A stretch of DNA of 64,000 nt from positions 145,105,982 through 145,169,981 of the forward strand of contig NC_050097.1 in assembly GCF_902167145.1 (NCBI RefSeq), given 5' to 3'. The notes beneath the pieces were generated by a model. That model did no database searches. It was not told where the DNA came from and saw only the letters and a list, made by a program, of their open reading frames with translations. The position numbers and the translations under genes were made by a program. Shown piece by piece: positions 21,455-33,645 of this stretch (position 1 is its first letter; the number at the start of each line of letters is the position of its first letter). Source of the DNA: Zea mays. Lineage: Eukaryota > Streptophyta > Magnoliopsida > Poales > Poaceae.

Positions 21455-24400
21455 ATGCCGACCAGGACTCGAGGACAGGACGCAACAGGAACTTCTGGGG
21501 GAAGGGATGTTACCCCAAACCCACCTCCGGTTCCTCCCACATTGGCCGAGGCGATTGCCGCCTTGGTAAATGCCACTGCAGACAATACCCGCTTTCTTAG
21601 GGAAATGGCGGGTCAACAGCAATTCCAGCAGCAGGCAGGAAGGGGTTATCAGCAAGGCCCCCATGAAACCACCTATCTGGACTTCTCTGAAACCCGTCCA
21701 CCCCTATTCGTCAAGGCAGAGGACCCGTTGGAAGCCGATGAGTGGATACGGGTTATTGAACAAAAGTTTGGTCTTCTCCGCTGTTCAGAAACGCAGAAGC
21801 CATTATTCGCAACACAACAACTACGTGGCCCTGCCAGTACTTGGTGGGGAAATTTTGTGGCTATTCAACCTGTCAACCATCAAATCACCTGGGAAGAGTT
21901 TAAAGCAGCCTTCCGTGAGCACTACATACCCGAAGGTGTGCTGCATATGAAACAAGAAGAGTTTATGAAGCTGAAACAAGGAGGAGATATCGTCAATCAG
22001 TATCTCAACAAGTTTAATCACCTGTCGCAGTATGCCATCGACCAGGTGAATACTGATTTAAAGAAAAAGAACTGCTTTATGAGGGGTTTAAATGATCGGT
22101 TGCAGAGAAAGATGGCCACATGTATAGATCTGACGTATGGAAAGGCTATTAGCACAGCCTTATCTATTGAAGCAAAATATGCAGGATCCAGAAAGAACAA
22201 GGGATTTGGGGGTGAGAAGACTAATCAAGGCCAGGCAAAAAGGCAAAGGTTTATTCTCCGGCCCTCTAACTAGACTCCTCCACGTGCACCAACTTTCCCT
22301 TTCAAGTAGCCAATAATTATTCGTCCCAATAAAGCCCCCACTGCCCCAAATCAGCCGAGTGCCCCGGGCACTCGATTCCCTGCCTTGCCCAGCTCTTCAA
22401 CCGGGTGTTTCAATTGCGGCAAGTTGGGACATTTCATCAAAGACTGCCCATATCCTAAGCAAAATCAATCAAATGCTCCGCAAGGATCTGGGAGATCAGC
22501 TCAGCCCAAAGGAAATACAGTGGGGAAAAATACAAAGAAGACGGGGCGTGTATACTACACCCAAGTGGCCACTACACCGGAAGGAGAGCCGGTGATGATG
22601 GGTACGTTTCCCGTGGCCAGTCACCCTGCAATTATTCTTTTTGATTCTGGTGCTTCGCATACGTTCATTAGCAAGAAATTTGTGGAGCAACATCACATTG
22701 CATGCCATGAATCAAAAGAGGGATTTAAAATTCATTCACCTGGGGGACACATTTTTACTAGAGAAGTGGCCTATGAAGTGCCAGTAACAATGGCCAGACG
22801 GAACTTTCCTGCTAACATGATTGTTCTGAAAGGCCAGGATATAGATGTAATTTTGGGTATGAATTGGTTAACCCAACACAAGGCAATTCTCAACACTGAA
22901 CTCAGAACCGTTAGGTTGAGCTATAATCAAGAAGAGATTCTTTTGTCTCTCCCCGTAACCAATCCAGCCAAAGCTTCTGGTAGAATATATGAAGCCATTG
23001 TACCGGGGATCAAGAACATTCCGGTAGTATGTGAGTTTCCAGATGTATTTCCGGAAGATTTGCCTGGACTGCCCCCTGAAAGAGATGTAGAATTTGTAAT
23101 TGAGCTAAAGCCCGGTACGGCTCCCATTTCCCGAAGATCGTACCGTATGCCCCCTAATGAGTTGGCGGAATTGAAGATTCAATTACAAGATCTACTGAAT
23201 AAGGGATTCATCCGGCCAAGCTCGTCTCCGTGGGGTTGCCCCGCCATTTTTGTTAAGAAGAAGGATCAAACCTTGCGAATGTGTGTGGATTATCGACCCC
23301 TGAATGAGGTCACCATCAAGAATAAGTACCCTCTTCCAAGGATCGACATCTTATTTGATCAACTGACTGGGGCGAGGGTATTTTCCAAAATTGATCTCAG
23401 GTCGGGCTATCACCAAATCCGTATTCGGCCCGAGGATATACCGAAGACCGCGTTTACTACGCGGTACGGATTGTTTGAATACCTGGTAATGTCTTTCGGG
23501 CTCACAAATGCTCCTGCCCACTTCACCTATTTGATGAACTCGGTGTTCATGCCCGAGTTGGACAAGTTCATGGTGGTCTTCATCGATGATATCTTGATAT
23601 ATTCTAAAAATGAAGAGGACCATGCTCAGCATCTACGGATTGTATTGACGCGCCTGAGGGAACATCAGCTGTATGCCGAGTTCAGCAAGTGCGCGTTCTG
23701 GCTGGAGGAAATTTAATTTTTGGGGCACGTGTTATCGGCTAAAGGAATTGCGGTAGATCCTAGCAAGGTCAAAGATATTCTGGAGTGGAAACCCCTAACC
23801 ACTGTTCACCAAGTCCAGAGTTTTCTTGGACTAGCTGGATATTATCGCAGATTCATACCAGATTTTTCTAAGCTTGTGAAGCCAATCACAAGTTTATTGA
23901 AGAATGACATTAAGTTCAATTGGTCTTCTAAGTGTAATGAAGCCTTTGAGCAATTGAAGACATTATTAACCACTGCTCCGGTATTAGCTCAACCGGACAT
24001 CACTAAGCCTTTTGATGTATATTGTGATGCGTCAGGCAGTGGACTCGGCTGTGTATTAATGCAAGAGGACCGAGTAATTGCGTATGCTTCACGGCAGTTG
24101 CGCCGACATGAGGAGCATTACCCAACTCATGATCTGGAGCTAGCTGCTGTGGTTCATGCCCTGAAAATATGGCGTCACTATCTGCTGGGAAATATCTGTC
24201 ACATATATACAGATCATAAAAGTTTGAAGTACATTTTCACCCAGTCAGAATTAAATATGAGGCAAAGACGATGGCTTGAGCTTATTAAGGACTATGAACT
24301 GGAGATCCATTATCACCCAGGCAAAGCCAATGTGGTGGCAGATGCACTGAGCCGTAAGGCTTCCTGCCACTGTCTTATGGTGAAGACCTCTGACAACACT

Positions 24401-25918
24401 TTGTGTCAAGAGATGGAAAAGCTAAACCTGGGGATAATCCAACAAGGGACTCTAAATCAGCTAAAGCTTGAGTCAATCATTTTGCAAAAGATAATTGATG
24501 CTCAAAAGGATAATCTGGGTATGAAGCACATACGAGAGAAGATAAGGGCTGGAGTAGCCAAATGTTTCAAGGAAGACGATCAAGGTGTGATATGGTTTAA
24601 AAACCGCATAGTAGTGCCAAAGAACGAAGAACTCTGCCAGCAAATTCTTGATGAAGCACATCTTAGTCGTTATTCTATTCATCCCGGAAGCACTAAGATG
24701 TACCAAGACTTAAAGCAACATTACTGGTGGACAAAGATGAAGATCGAAATTGCACGCTATGTGGCTAAGTGTGACACTTGCAGACGTGTCAAGGCCATAC
24801 ACATGAAAACTGCTGGTCCATTACAGTCGCTACCAATACCGACATGGAAATGGGAAGACATAAGTATGGACTTTATTGTGGGATTGCCCAGGACCGCAAA
24901 GGGGTATGACTCTATCTGGGTGATTGTTGATCGACTTACAAAGATTGCTCACTTTCTGCCGGTCAAGACAGATTCCCCGGTTACGGTCTATGCCCAATTA
25001 TACATTGCTCGTATTCTTAGTCTGCATGGTGTTCCGAAGACCATAGTGTCGGATCGTGGACCTCAATTTGTAGCCAAGTTTTGGGAAGCGCTTCACAAAT
25101 CCTTGGGTACTAAGTTGCTCCACAGTTCGGCCTATCATCCTCAAACTAGTGGACAGACTGAGAGAGTTAATCAGATACTCGAAGATATGTTGCGAGCATG
25201 CGTTCTGGACTTCTCACCAAAATGGGATGAATGTTTGCCTTTGGCGGAGTTTTCATATAATAATAGCTATCAAGAAAGTATCAAGATGGCACCCTTTGAA
25301 GCTTTATATGGACGACGGTGTCGTACTCTGCTAAATTGGTCTGAACCAGGAGAAAGGTACTTCTTTAGGCCTGATATGGTGATGGAGGCCGAGGAAAAGG
25401 TTCAGAAAATTATTCATAATATGAAGAAAGCACAAGCTCGTCAGAAGGGTTATGCAGACAAACGGCGAATGCCCTTATATTTTCATGAAGGAGACTATGT
25501 CTACCTAAAAGTTTCACCCATGAAGGGAGTATCGCGTTTCGGGGTTAAAGGGAAGCTTGCACCCAGGTACATTGGTCCATTCCTGGTGCTTGAGCAATGT
25601 GGACCAGTGGCATACCGACTCCAACTACCCGAAACATTGTCTGCTGTGCATAATGTGTTCCACGTGTCACAATTGAAGAAGTGTCTTCGGGTTCCTGATC
25701 GAACCGTTGAAGTAACAGATGTTGTCCTTGAACCGGACTTGACATATTCTGAGCACCCTATTCGAGTCTTGGATCAAAAGGACAGGGTTACCCGAAGAAA
25801 AACTCTCAAGTTTTATAAGATACAGTGGAACCAGCATTCTGAAGATGAGGCTACATGAGAAACTCAAGACTTTCTAGAAAAGAATTTCCCAGGCTTTTTA
25901 GCCTCATGTAAATTGTAA
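21455..25918 (+). pseudogene. gag-pol: E2 gag-pol polyprotein, chromovirus type, four internal stops
   Basis: One frame from ATG 21455 to TAA 25916-25918, interrupted by TAG 22271-22273, TAG 22307-22309, TAA 23714-23716 and TGA 25856-25858. Seen in order: Gag domain (about residues 75-245, with FATQQLRGPASTWW and FKAAFREHYIP); zinc knuckle [14 protein letters not shown] near 318; protease LFDSGASH near 397; RT with FIDD at about 709-712; RNase H ([35 protein letters not shown]); integrase HHCC (HPGSTKMY...CDTC) and DDE core ([23 protein letters not shown]); GPY/F segment ([19 protein letters not shown]); chromodomain-like end ([10 protein letters not shown]...[14 protein letters not shown]). 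All catalytic motifs are readable; only the stops break the frame. Chromodomain-like tails target integration to marked chromatin (family knowledge). Confidence 0.95.
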
Positions 25919-26069
25919 AGCCTGTATAACTGTGTAATAAAGAAGTGACCCCCACATCACCCCTGCCTTGTACCAAAAATAAGGAAATAAAAGTATTCCG
26001 CGTTTCCTTTTCCATTACCTACCCTAGGACTTTTAATCTCGGGACGAGATTCTTTTATGGGGGGAAGGA
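25919..26069 (+). other. E2 3' UTR with hairpin motif and polypurine tract
   Basis: AATCTCG (26035-26041) and CGAGATT (26045-26051) form a 7-bp stem with a GGA loop; after it TATGGGGGGAAGGA reaches the LTR. Same order as in E0 and E4. Confidence 0.85.
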
Positions 26070-29000
26070 TGTAACACCCCTGGTGTTACTATAACTAAAA
26101 CTTGAGCATGGCATCATAAGCATTGGCATTGCATATGTTTGACACACCTAGAGTGCATTCACTAGGCAAAAATTTCAAACAAGTTGTATTGTTTTAATGT
26201 TTTGCAAATAGGACCCTGGATAGGAAGCTTTACCCTAAATAGGGATTAAAGGGGTAAAACCTAACCCAAATTGAGAAAACCTAAAGGCTTTAGGGAAATA
26301 GTTGTAGAATATCCCCAAAAACAAAGTTGAATCACATTTATACCCCTGGGACACTAAAAACCCTAATTGGAACCCTAGAAAACTCTAAAACTAAACCCTA
26401 GGGGCCTATGTGCAAAATTAGTCCACTTTTGGGCTAAAGTGCAAAAACCAAGTAAAATAAGTGTTTTAAGTCATTTGGTTCACAAATATGTGGACTTGAA
26501 AGCCAAACCCTAAGTTTTGGACTTAAATGCAAAAAGGACCTCAATTTTGATTCCTATGCTAAGTCTGAAAATAGGGTTATAGGCCCAACTTTGGGGCTGT
26601 GTAGCTTTCAAAATAGTGAGAATTCATATTAGGTGACCACATCAAAGTTGAAGACCAAACATAGGAGAACAACTTTGTTTAAGGGTTTAAGCCATGTTCT
26701 TGTGAAAAACTGGAAGATAATCATGCACAAAGTTGGACTGTCAGGCTGGTATAGACTGAACTTCTGTTGGACAGTGATCTTGATCCAACATTAAGAGACA
26801 TTTAGACTAATATCCAGTGGAAATCTACCTATGGTTGCCATAGCAAGGTTGTAGTTGGTATAATACTCTACAAGTTTGCTGCAAAGATTAACTTGTGTTA
26901 CCACAGAAATTTGGGAGAAAATTAAGCTCCAACTTGGTCTGTCAGACAAGCTTTGCACTGAATCAAAGCGCACTGTTCACCGATCTTCAGAAAAATCGCG
27001 CCGGCGATAAGAACGCCACCGCAGCGTGGATGGTCGTCGGCGGCCACGGTAAAAGGCTTTTGCAACGTGGCGTTAAAACGGGGAGGTGGCAGGCCTTGGT
27101 TAATCGGCGGCCACCGTGCCATCACCGTGGTCCTGTCGAAGCTAGGCTTGCCGCACCTCCCTTGCGCGTCGACTGATCGGATAAGACCTCACCGCCGACC
27201 GATTACTGTCGCGCGCCACGTGCTTAAGCACTAGTCCTCATCATGGTGACTCATGGATTGCATGCCCGGCGATCACCGGAGCCATTGCCACGGTGAAAGC
27301 CACTTTTCCTCGTACCGAGCTCGCCTCTCCTCTCCGGCCGCCAGCACCCCTCAGCCAAATTCTTCACCGTCGCTCGACGCGCCTATAAATTGAGTGTGCC
27401 ACTAGCTCCGTAGGGTAGTTAAGAACCCCGCCACCAAGAATTACCCTCAGTGGATCCCCAACGAGCGCGAATCTTGCAATTCCCCCAAATCGGTTCAAAC
27501 AAGTCGCTAGAACACTTCGCCGTGGTCAGCCCGATTCAGGTCCAATCTCACCCTCGGTTTCCTTGTTTCAACATCCTTGCTTTCTCTTGATGCTCGCCGA
27601 CCCGCTAAATCGAACTAGACCACCCCCAATCCGCGGGAACGTGTGCTCCCATGCTCGGTTTCCGCCGTGCACGTGGACCGGCCGTTCTCGGGGTGTTCGG
27701 GTCAAATTAATGTGTGTTACGAGGCCGTCGTAGGCCGGTGAAGCCTCTTCGTTAGTTATTCTGAGCAGTCATCGCCGACCATGGCCGGTACGGACCGCGT
27801 CCGGGACGATCTGCGTGCGCGTCGTGGTCAGGGGCATTCGTGGGGAAGAAATAGAAGGGGAAGGGCTTTTCTGTGATCTGTCAGCGGCACACAGGAATAG
27901 TACAGGAACTATTTTCCAGTTACCCAGAACCCCAAGGACCTCTTCGCAAGATCGCCAGCTTGGGCGCGCGCGCGGGCGCTTTCTCCCTCTGAGCTGGGCC
28001 ACTGGGCTGAAATCAGCCCAGTACTATTCATCTGTTTCCTTTTTCTTTTTACTCCAGAGCCAAAACAATTTTAGAAAATGGTAGAAAAATGATAAAATTG
28101 TGAAACCAATTTTCCTAGGCTTGTTATTTTCCCTAGAATTTAATAAAAATAGTTTTGTGATTTTTAGGGGAAATAAGAAATTTTAGGGTATTTAAAGTAG
28201 TTAAAAGTATTAGTTATGGATTTTTAGAAAATAATTGTAAGTCCAAAAATGCCCAAACTTTTTATGGGAACTTAAAACAATAATTAGAAGCCTTGGGTAG
28301 AGTTTGAATTGATTTGGACCATGTTTGATAACTAGAACCCAAAACCACCCCCCTTCCCTATGAACTCCTTTACCGACTCCGGAAACCCTAAGCTCTCGGA
28401 GTTCCGTGAAGGAAAGTTGTATTCAAGACTTAGATAATAAATCTTTATTATCTTCGCACTCTCATGCGCATTACATGGCATTCATTCTTATATATATATA
28501 TGGTTATGTTAGAACGTGAAGAAGAAATAGAAGTCACCGAAGAAAGGACACCACCACCCTCGGATTCTCAAGCAGGCAACTGCTTCTACTTCGATATTTG
28601 TGGATGTGAGCCCGACTCACCTGTTAACGAAGGCAAGCCCCGGTGCATTTGCCACCTCCCTTGATGTTTTTAAAATCTTTCTCACTTGCTTGTTGCATTA
28701 GGTGATAGGAGTTGATTGATTAAACAATTCCTGCATTACCTTCCTTGATCTTGATTACCCTCCTTGAAACCCTGTTTTTACAAAAAGGTTTTCCTATGCT
28801 TAGTATTGCTTTAGAAAAATAAAAGGATTTGTTTTACAAAAAGATGATATGGCAAAAGTGGGTGGGATGTTTTCGAAAATAAAACTTGATGGTGAATCTG
28901 TCAAAGGCCTTGATGGATTCAACATCGGAAAAGATGTACCTCTGCCAGGTACCAAACTTTGGGTTTGAAATGATTAAGCTGAGACCGGGCGGGTGACTTG

Positions 29001-30113
29001 CACGAGAAAGGAGTCTCGGTGTAGTGTCTCCGTCTGAGTCGATTAAGGACCTTGTCGATGTAGGCCTGCTGACCGAGGACCCTTTAACTGGTCACATGCC
29101 TCGTCATGGGTAAGCCTTGCCTCGGGCAGACTAAGGCCAGAATAAGATAACATGAAATGGGCGTGGAGCGGTGGCGAGAGTAGCGTGTACCCTCCGTGGC
29201 AAGAGGCTGGACGGTGGTGTATCTGTGCTCTCGGTTTGCGTGAACCTGATCTAGTCTTAAGAACCCCGGTGGCGGGTTGACATATGCAAGGGTTAAGTGC
29301 TACATATGTCGTGTGATTGGAGATCCTCAGCTGAGTATAATCGATTTGGATCGCCGTACCTCCGCGGTTATGGAGACTTGGCCACTGACTTACACGTAGC
29401 ATTCCACTAAAGATGATGGGTCTTTGTTAAGAAATTGGCTAGTGCAGGACCAGTGTTTGAACTAGGGTAGAAAGAACTCTAGTTGCAGGTAATTGTACTT
29501 AACTTGACAAATAAAACTGGATTTTTAAGGATCCACTTTAGTAAGCATTTATGCAAAACAGAGTCTTTGATTATTGAAAAGCCTTACCTTGACTCCCATA
29601 TAACCAGCATACCCTTGAGAGTCTTTTCTTTAGTCGGGTAAGACTTGCTGAGTAATTCCATACTTAGGGTTTATCCCTTCATTGTTTTTAGGTGAGGAAG
29701 TAGCAGATTTCTGTTGCTTCTGTGCCAAGGTGGTTCCTAAGGAGGAAAAACAAGACTGAAGTGCGGGAGGACTGGGTCCTCCACATAGAAATCTTTTGCT
29801 TAAAACTTATTGGGAGGAGTTTGTGCCTCCCTTGGTTTGTATAATATTACTACTTAGCACTCACTTTTAGTTCTGATCTGTAATAAAAACAACTTGAGCT
29901 TGCTTTTAAAATAAATGTAAGTTACGTAATCGCTTCCGCAATTCCTTATCTCCGATGTTCTGTAATGTCTGCAAGATGGGTGAATCGTTCCTGGTAAGGT
30001 AAGGAAAGATACCGAACTTGTCAAGTAGTTCAGGGGCACCTACAGGGTTGTCTGAAGTCCGTTGGACAAGGACAACTGTAGGTGGGCCTAGTTACTTGGG
30101 AGGTTCCGTCACA
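26070..30113 (+). repeat. E2 3' LTR (4044 bp)
   Basis: Same termini as 16411-20451 and followed by the duplicated TATCC (30114-30118). Differences are mostly single transitions plus a few 1-3 base indels. Confidence 0.96.
27384..27390 (+). promoter_or_regulatory. TATA box of E2 3' LTR
   Basis: TATAAAT, counterpart of 17724-17730. Confidence 0.65.
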
Positions 30114-30118
30114 TATCC

Positions 30119-30905
30119 CGTGTTCGAGATTGGATTGGCAGGCTTCCTTAACTGACGGGCACCAGACTGGTCCACTGCATCTCCAGACTTGGTGCCACGC
30201 CAACTAGCCGTTGGCTCGCCCGCGAGCTCACAAATTAGCCATTGGAGGGCATTCTGGTGCGCCACTGGACTAGCACTGTTCACGATCCGGTGATTTTTAT
30301 AATAAAATTCCTGAGACCACCGAGTTCAGTCGTACAGGTGGTCCGACGCACATGGATCTGGTCTAGTGCGCTAGACCGCCCAAATGGCTAAGTATAGGCC
30401 CCTGTATACCCGGTCCGGTACACCACTGGACCGGTCCGGTGAGGTCCAAAACAACCCAAGTAAGGCTCTTTTGAGCCTATCTTCTCCAAACCTTTTTGGC
30501 TGTTCTTGGAGGCTTTCCTACGACTTATACAACATTATTATACATAATCCAATTGATTAAGTGTGGAAAACTTACCTCTTTCATAGATTTTCAGTAGAGA
30601 TCCTGAATTGGCCCAAACCAAGTCCAAATGCACTTTTCTCACAGAATTGAGTTAGTGGACAAACAAAAGTGCTAACCACATAGTATTAGGCATATGCAAC
30701 TTCTTTAAACATTCAAACATGATGTTTTACTATTTTACCCATAGTTGCACTTGTAGCCTCCACTAAAGCTCTTTTGGACTTGGTGCCTTCAAATTGCATT
30801 GCCTAGACTTGTGCTCATATACTCATATCAAACAAGTTAGTCGATAATGGTGTGTTGGATACTTAATCACCAAAATAGGTAGAAATGACTATCTAGGACC
30901 TTTCA
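30119..30905 (-). repeat. E8 3' LTR, U3 part
   Basis: Continues E8 after E2. Decayed palindromes of the Sirevirus type are visible (around 30168-30190 and 30415-30442, e.g. 'accggtccggtacacc'). Read on the minus strand it starts TGAAAGGTCC, next to a purine tract. Confidence 0.8.
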
Positions 30906-31519
30906 ATCTCTCCCTTTTTGGTGATTTATGCCAACACACCTAAAGCAACTCAAACTTGACTAACTTAAACCAATATGAGTCAAAAGAAGCAATTGAAGTT
31001 CAAACTCAAACTAAAGAAGTATTCAAGGGATTTGGCATATTTGGATCACTTAGCCACCACTTGTTTTTGATTTTGCAATCAAATCCATTTTTCTAACTTC
31101 TAAGTAAAAAATACTTGGATTTTGCAATTCAAACCAGTTTTAAAGACTTGTTTTGACCAAATACCAAAAAATCCCCCCTTTTTACATAAGATAAACTTCT
31201 CTCCCATAAGAGAACAATTTTCAAAATAAGGGGGCCCCTCTTTGCTGTTAAGAGGGTTCTGCATCAAAAGACAAGTTTAAAGCTCAAAAACTTTTTAAAA
31301 CTCGAGTGGTGGGTTGATCCAGTTGCTTTGGCCCTTAATTTCTACCCTTTGACATGAAGCACTGAAATGGAGAAACTAAGTGTCCTAACCCCATTGCCTA
31401 ACTAAAACATAGCGAATGAAAGCCAAAAGCAATGAGAAAACCAAGGGAATTTGAAACAAAGAACCTTGATACCACAGCGTGTTACTCGGACTCAGCCACA
31501 AAGAAACTAAGTGTCCTAA
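30906..31519 (-). other. E8 3' UTR, no gene
   Basis: Starts (minus strand) with the polypurine tract AAAAAGGGAGAGAT next to the LTR and shares the layout of the E1 and E3 3' UTRs (runs such as CCCCCCTTTTT, 'tttggtgatttatgccaacac'). Contains one copy of a 29-bp repeat (31371-31399). Near 31463 the minus strand reads 'gtggtatcaagg', like a Copia PBS, which hints at patchwork DNA. The last five bases CCTAA are the E3 target duplication. Confidence 0.65.
31371..31399. repeat. 29-bp direct repeat, copy 1
   Basis: Starts AGAAACTAAG and ends CCCCATTGCCT. Copy 2 is formed by 31502-31519 joined to 40720-40730, i.e. split by E3, and is identical. Copy 2 sits right at the junction to the Ale-like pol fragment. 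Confidence 0.85.
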
Positions 31520-32086
31520 TGAAAGTCGCCTAGAGGGGGGGTGAATAGGGCGAAACTGAAATTCTCAAAAATAATCACAACTACAAGCCGGGGTTAGCGT
31601 TAGAAATGTAATAGAGTCCGCAAGAGAGGGTGCAAAACAAATCGCAAGCGAATAATGAAGTGAGACAAGCGGATTTGTTTTACCGAGGTTCGGTTCTCTC
31701 AAACCTACTCCCCATTGAGGAGGCCACAAAGGCCGGGTCTCTTTCAACCCTTCCCTCTCTCAAACGGTCCCTCGGACCGAGTGAGCTTTCTCTTCTCAAA
31801 TCAACCGGGAGCAAAACCTCCCCGCAAGGACCACCACACAATTGGTGTCTCTTGCCTTGGTTACAAGTGAGTATTGATCACAAGAAAGAATGAAAGAAAG
31901 AGAGAAAGCAATCCAAGCGCAAGAGCTCAAATGAACACGGCAAATCACTCTCACTAGTCACTTAGGCTTTGTATGGAATTGGAGAGGATTTGATCTCTTT
32001 GGGTGTGTCTAGAATTGAATGCCTAGCTCTTGTAAGTGGTTGAGAAGTGGAAAACTTGGATACAATGAATGGTGGGGTGGTTGGGG

Positions 32087-32094
32087 TATTTATA
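32087..32094 (-). promoter_or_regulatory. TATA box of E3 3' LTR
   Basis: Minus-strand TATAAATA in 'ggggctataaataccc'. Confidence 0.8.
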
Positions 32095-32144
32095 GCCCCA
32101 ACCACCAAACTTGACCGTTGGTGGAAGCTGTCTGTTCGATGGCA

Positions 32145-32633
32145 CACCGGACAGTCCGGTGCACACCGGACAGTCCGGTGCCCCCTGCCACGTCATTACT
32201 GCCGTTGGATTCTGACCGTTGGAGCTCTGACTCTGGGCCCGCCTTGATGTCCGGTGGCGCACCGGACATGCACTGTTCACTGTCCGGTGCGCCAGCATGG
32301 GCGTGCCTGACCTCTGCGCGTGCTGGCGCGCAATAAATGCGCTGCAGGTAGCCGTTGGCGCCTGAAGTAGCCGTTGCTCCGCAGATGCACCGGACAGTCC
32401 GGTGCACACCGGACAGTCCGGTGAATTATAGCGGAGCGGCTGGAGTGAAAACCCGAGGCTGGCGAGTTCCTGAGGACGACCTCCCTTGGAGCACCGGACA
32501 CTGTCCGGTGTACACCGGACAGTCCGGTGAATTTTAGCGGAGTCGCCTCTGGAAATTCCCGAAGGTGACGAGTTTGAGTCTGAGTCCCCTTGGTGCACCG
32601 GACATGTCCGGTGGCACACCGGACAGTCCGGTG
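32145..32633 (-). promoter_or_regulatory. U3 palindrome array with MSA-like motif (E3 3' LTR)
   Basis: Palindromes CACCGGACAGTCCGGTG and close variants lie at 32145, 32164, 32388, 32407, 32493, 32513 and up to 32633. At 32213-32223 the minus strand reads TCCAACGGTCA, an exact match to the plant mitosis-specific activator consensus YCYAACGGYYA bound by MYB3R proteins. Other AACGG cores flank it. Confidence 0.75.
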
Positions 32634-32831
32634 CGCCAGACCAGGGGTGCCTTCGGTTGCCCCTTGCTCCTTTGTTGAATCCAAAACTTGGTCTTTTTAT
32701 TTGCTGAGTGTGAACCTTTTGCACCTGTATAACTTATACACTAAAGCAAACTAGTTAGTCCAAAGATTTGTGTTGGGCAATTCAACCACCAAAATTATTT
32801 AGGAACTAGGTATAAGCCTAATTCTCTTTCA

Positions 32832-33645
32832 ATCTCCCCATTTTTGGTGATTGATGCCAACACAAACCAAAGCAAATTCAAAAGTGCATAATTGAACTAG
32901 TTTGCATAATGTAAGTGCAAAGGTTGCTTGGAATTGAGCCAATATTAATACTTACAAGGTATGCATGGATTGTTTCTTTCTTATATAATATTTTGGACCA
33001 CGCTTGCACCACATGTCTTGTTTTTGCAAAATTCTTTTGTAAATTCTTTTCAAAGTTCTTTTGCAAATAGTCAAAAGTAAATGAATAAGAGTTGCAAAGC
33101 ATTTTCAAGATTTGAAATTTTCTCCCCCTGTTTCAAATGCCATTCCTTTGACTAAACAAAACTCCCCCTCAAATAAATTCTCCTCTTAGTGTTCAAGAGG
33201 GTTTTAAGATATCAAGTTTTTGAAAATACTACTTGCTCCCCCTTTAGAACACAAAGAGATACTAATTTTGAAATTTTCAACCAATTGAAAATCATATGTT
33301 AAAATTAGGGTGGTGGTGCGGTCCTTTTGCTTTGGGCTCATATTTTCTCCCCCTTTGGCATGAATCGCCAAAAACGGAATCATTAGAGCCCTTTTGATGA
33401 CTATTTTCTCCCCTTTGGCAAATGAAACATAGGAGTGAGGATTATACCAAAGTTGGAGAGATGCTCGGAGTGACGGCGAAGGATGAGTAGTAGAGTGGAG
33501 TGGAAGCCTTTGTCTTCGCCGAAGACTCCAATTCCCTTTCAATATACCTATGACTTGGTTTGAAATACACTTGAAAACACATTAGTCATAGCATATATAA
33601 AAGAGACATGATCAAAGGTATATTTATGAGCCATGTGTACAAGTT
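32832..33645 (-). other. E3 3' UTR with multiple polypurine tracts
   Basis: No gene. The LTR-proximal tract (32832-32845) reads AAAATGGGGAGAT on the minus strand. Further GGGGGAG-type tracts occur near 33121, 33164, 33236, 33349 and 33409, the same multi-copy pattern as in E1. Confidence 0.8.

Larger units (their letters stand above)
16411..30113 (+). mobile_element. E2: complete Tekay/Del-type chromovirus (Ty3/Gypsy), 13.7 kb
   Basis: Two 4.04 kb LTRs, PBS, pre-gag ORF, gag-pol, hairpin and polypurine tract, all in order, with a perfect target duplication TATCC (16406-16410 and 30114-30118). About 50 substitutions between LTRs by hand count (about 1.2 %), mostly transitions; roughly 0.5 million years at the grass LTR rate (inference). 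Gag-pol has four internal stops but no frameshift and the pre-gag ORF has one, so the copy is defective only by point changes. RT-integrase order and a C-terminal chromodomain-like segment place it among chromoviruses. Confidence 0.96.
15618..31519 (-). mobile_element. E8: truncated old Sirevirus 3' end, interrupted by E2
   Basis: Minus strand. Its 3' LTR is in two pieces (15618-16410, 30119-30905) split by E2; the reading 'TGAGAGCAC...' at the left and '...CCTTTCA' at the right are Sirevirus LTR ends read backwards. Internal 3' UTR follows to 31519; pol is absent. The interior ends in a junction with an unrelated Copia fragment after E3 (40731). The left target duplication would be ACATG (15613-15617), with no partner visible. 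Confidence 0.82.
31520..32831 (-). repeat. E3 3' LTR (1312 bp)
   Basis: On the plus strand begins TGAAAGTCGCC and ends CTCTTTCA; the polypurine tract adjoins at 32832, which makes this the 3' LTR of a minus-strand element. Confidence 0.96.

Noticed and set aside
22271..22309. UAG readthrough as an explanation for TAG codons in E2 and E4
   Set aside because: The bases after the stops do not fit the CARYYA readthrough context, two stops stand 12 codons apart, and they scatter over the whole frame. Decay is simpler.
31630..31893. 87-codon ORF in both E3 LTRs (also 39513-39776)
   Set aside because: LTR R/U5 sequence; identical because the element is young.
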